From Deltaproteobacteria bacterium (GTDB taxonomy: Bacteria; Desulfobacterota; Dissulfuribacteria; Dissulfuribacterales; QOAL01), in contig JALVJO010000049.1 of assembly GCA_027028245.1 (NCBI GenBank), positions 1-40,598 of the forward strand: a stretch of 40,598 nucleotides of DNA, read 5' to 3'. The notes beneath the pieces are model-generated. The model had not been told where the DNA came from. It ran no database searches and saw only the letters and a program-made list of their open reading frames with translations. Shown piece by piece: positions 39,187-40,598 of this stretch (its first letter is position 1; each line of letters starts with the position of its first letter). Position numbers and translations under genes: made by a program.

Positions 39187-40506
39187 ATGAACGAAAACAA
39201 GAGCTTTCTTCTCAAGAACGGACGAATAATAGACTATGAAACGAAACTTGATCTTGATGCGGATCTTCTGGTTCAGGACGGGCTGATAAAAGAAATTGCC
39301 GCGGGCATCACGCCACCTGAAGATGCAGAGGTAGTTGATGTTTCGGGCAAATGGATATTCCCGGGCCTTGTGGACATGCATGTTCACCTACGGGAACCCG
39401 GCGAGGAATACAAGGAGACCATTGGAACCGGCTCCATGGCAGCGGCTGCCGGCGGCTTTACCACCATTGCCTGCATGCCAAATACAAGACCTCCCAATGA
39501 TAACTCAGGGATTACCAAATTCATAATTGAGCAGGCCGCAGCATTCGGAAAGTGCAGGGTGCTCCCGGTGGCAGCCGTCACAAAGGGGCAGCGCGGGGAG
39601 GACCTCACGGAATTTGCAGACCTCCTTTCCGCAGGTGCCGTGGCCTTTTCAGATGACGGCCTGCCTGTCAAGAATCCTGCAGTAATGCGTCTTGCCCTGG
39701 AATATTCCCTCAATTTCAAGACATTAATCATCTCCCACGCAGAAGACCTGGAACTATCCGGGGAAGGCTGCATGAACGAGGGAGCCATGTCCACAAAACT
39801 CGGTCTCAAGGGAATTCCTGCCGCCGCAGAGGAAATTGCCATTTTCCGGGATATCCGTCTTGCAGAGCTTACCGGGGCACGCCTTCACATAGCCCATGTG
39901 AGCACCAAGGGCTCCCTGGAAATAATAAGGGCGGCAAAGGAAAGAGGGGTAAAGGTAACTGCAGAGACAGCGCCTCATTACTTCAGCCTGACTGAAGAGG
40001 CAGTTGACGGCTACAATACCCTGGCCAAGATGAACCCTCCTCTTCGGACCGAAGAAGACAGAAGGGCCGTTATCCATGGGCTGAGGGACGGCACCCTCGA
40101 TGTCATTGCCACAGACCACGCACCCCACAGCAGTCTTGAAAAGGAGTGCGAGTTCCAGCTTGCGGCAAACGGCATTATCGGGCTTGAGACAGCCCTGCCC
40201 CTGGCCCTGGAGATACTTGTAAGACAGGAAGGATTCAGCCCCCTGGAGATTGTCCGTCTAATGTCCCGCAACCCTTCGCGCATCTTGGAAATTAAAGGGG
40301 GAAGCCTGAAGACTGGCAGCAGTGCCGATATCACGGTCATTGACCCTGAGGATGAATTCTGCGTCACCGAGGACAGCCTGCATTCAAAAAGCAGCAACTC
40401 TCCCTTCCTCGGCAGGACATTTTGCGGACGGACTATCCTTACCCTGCTGGCAGGCAGGCCTGTTTTCGATCTTTATGGAATTTGCAGAAAGACTCTATCT
40501 TCCTAA
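39187..40506 (+). CDS. pyrC: Dihydroorotase
   Basis: 439 aa; GLVDMHVHLREPGEEYKETIGTGSMAAAAGGFTTIACMPNT, ISHAED, HIAHVSTKGSLEII, IATDHAPHS. Confidence 0.95.
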   Translation: MNENKSFLLKNGRIIDYETKLDLDADLLVQDGLIKEIAAGITPPEDAEVVDVSGKWIFPGLVDMHVHLREPGEEYKETIGTGSMAAAAGGFTTIACMPNTRPPNDNSGITKFIIEQAAAFGKCRVLPVAAVTKGQRGEDLTEFADLLSAGAVAFSDDGLPVKNPAVMRLALEYSLNFKTLIISHAEDLELSGEGCMNEGAMSTKLGLKGIPAAAEEIAIFRDIRLAELTGARLHIAHVSTKGSLEIIRAAKERGVKVTAETAPHYFSLTEEAVDGYNTLAKMNPPLRTEEDRRAVIHGLRDGTLDVIATDHAPHSSLEKECEFQLAANGIIGLETALPLALEILVRQEGFSPLEIVRLMSRNPSRILEIKGGSLKTGSSADITVIDPEDEFCVTEDSLHSKSSNSPFLGRTFCGRTILTLLAGRPVFDLYGICRKTLSS

Positions 40507-40523
40507 AAGATTACCGAGAAAAC

Positions 40524-40586
40524 AGCTCAAAGCTGAAGGAGGCATGATTGTTTTATCTTTTAGCTTCCTGCCTTGAGCTTTGAGCT
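40524..40586. repeat. Inverted repeat downstream of pyrC
   Basis: AGCTCAAAGCT (40524-40534) and AGCTTTGAGCT (40576-40586), a perfect 11 bp inverted repeat with partial pairing continuing inward. Confidence 0.7.
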
Positions 40587-40598
40587 AGTAGAGTAGAG

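Noticed and set aside
1-40598. CRISPR array, rRNA, tRNA, prophage or IS transposase
   Set aside because: No regularly spaced repeats, rRNA/tRNA signatures, phage structural genes or transposase/integrase motifs were seen by reading; a tool scan (tRNAscan-SE, CRISPRCasFinder, ISfinder) would be decisive.

Overview
The window looks like chromosomal DNA from an anaerobic, probably sulfur/sulfate-metabolising Desulfobacterota-like bacterium; the taxonomy is inferred from gene content only. In order it holds: two minus-strand glycosyltransferases (the first runs off the left edge); an NtrB/NtrC-like two-component pair; and fdhD facing a formate dehydrogenase locus. That locus encodes a poly-ferredoxin, a TorD-like chaperone, a small Tat protein, FdhA, FdhB and a cytochrome b. 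fdhA is split in the ORF track by an in-frame UGA at 9661-9663. I read this as selenocysteine, because the downstream sequence forms a convincing bacterial SECIS hairpin. mobB and a WtpABC-like tungstate/molybdate transporter follow. Next come an exonuclease, an AAA ATPase, a YyaL-like protein, small membrane proteins, hisD, htrA, ftsH, tmk and an Smr protein. A MoxR/VWA (NorQ/NorD-like) cassette with a DUF166-like cysteine protein and a small ORF follows, then porCDAB, pyrB and pyrC. The least expected structure is two ~215-230 bp foldback repeats with imperfect terminal inverted repeats. They lie in the same orientation and closely bracket the 4-gene MoxR/VWA cassette (about 30.0-34.6 kb). 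No CRISPR array, rRNA or tRNA was recognised.
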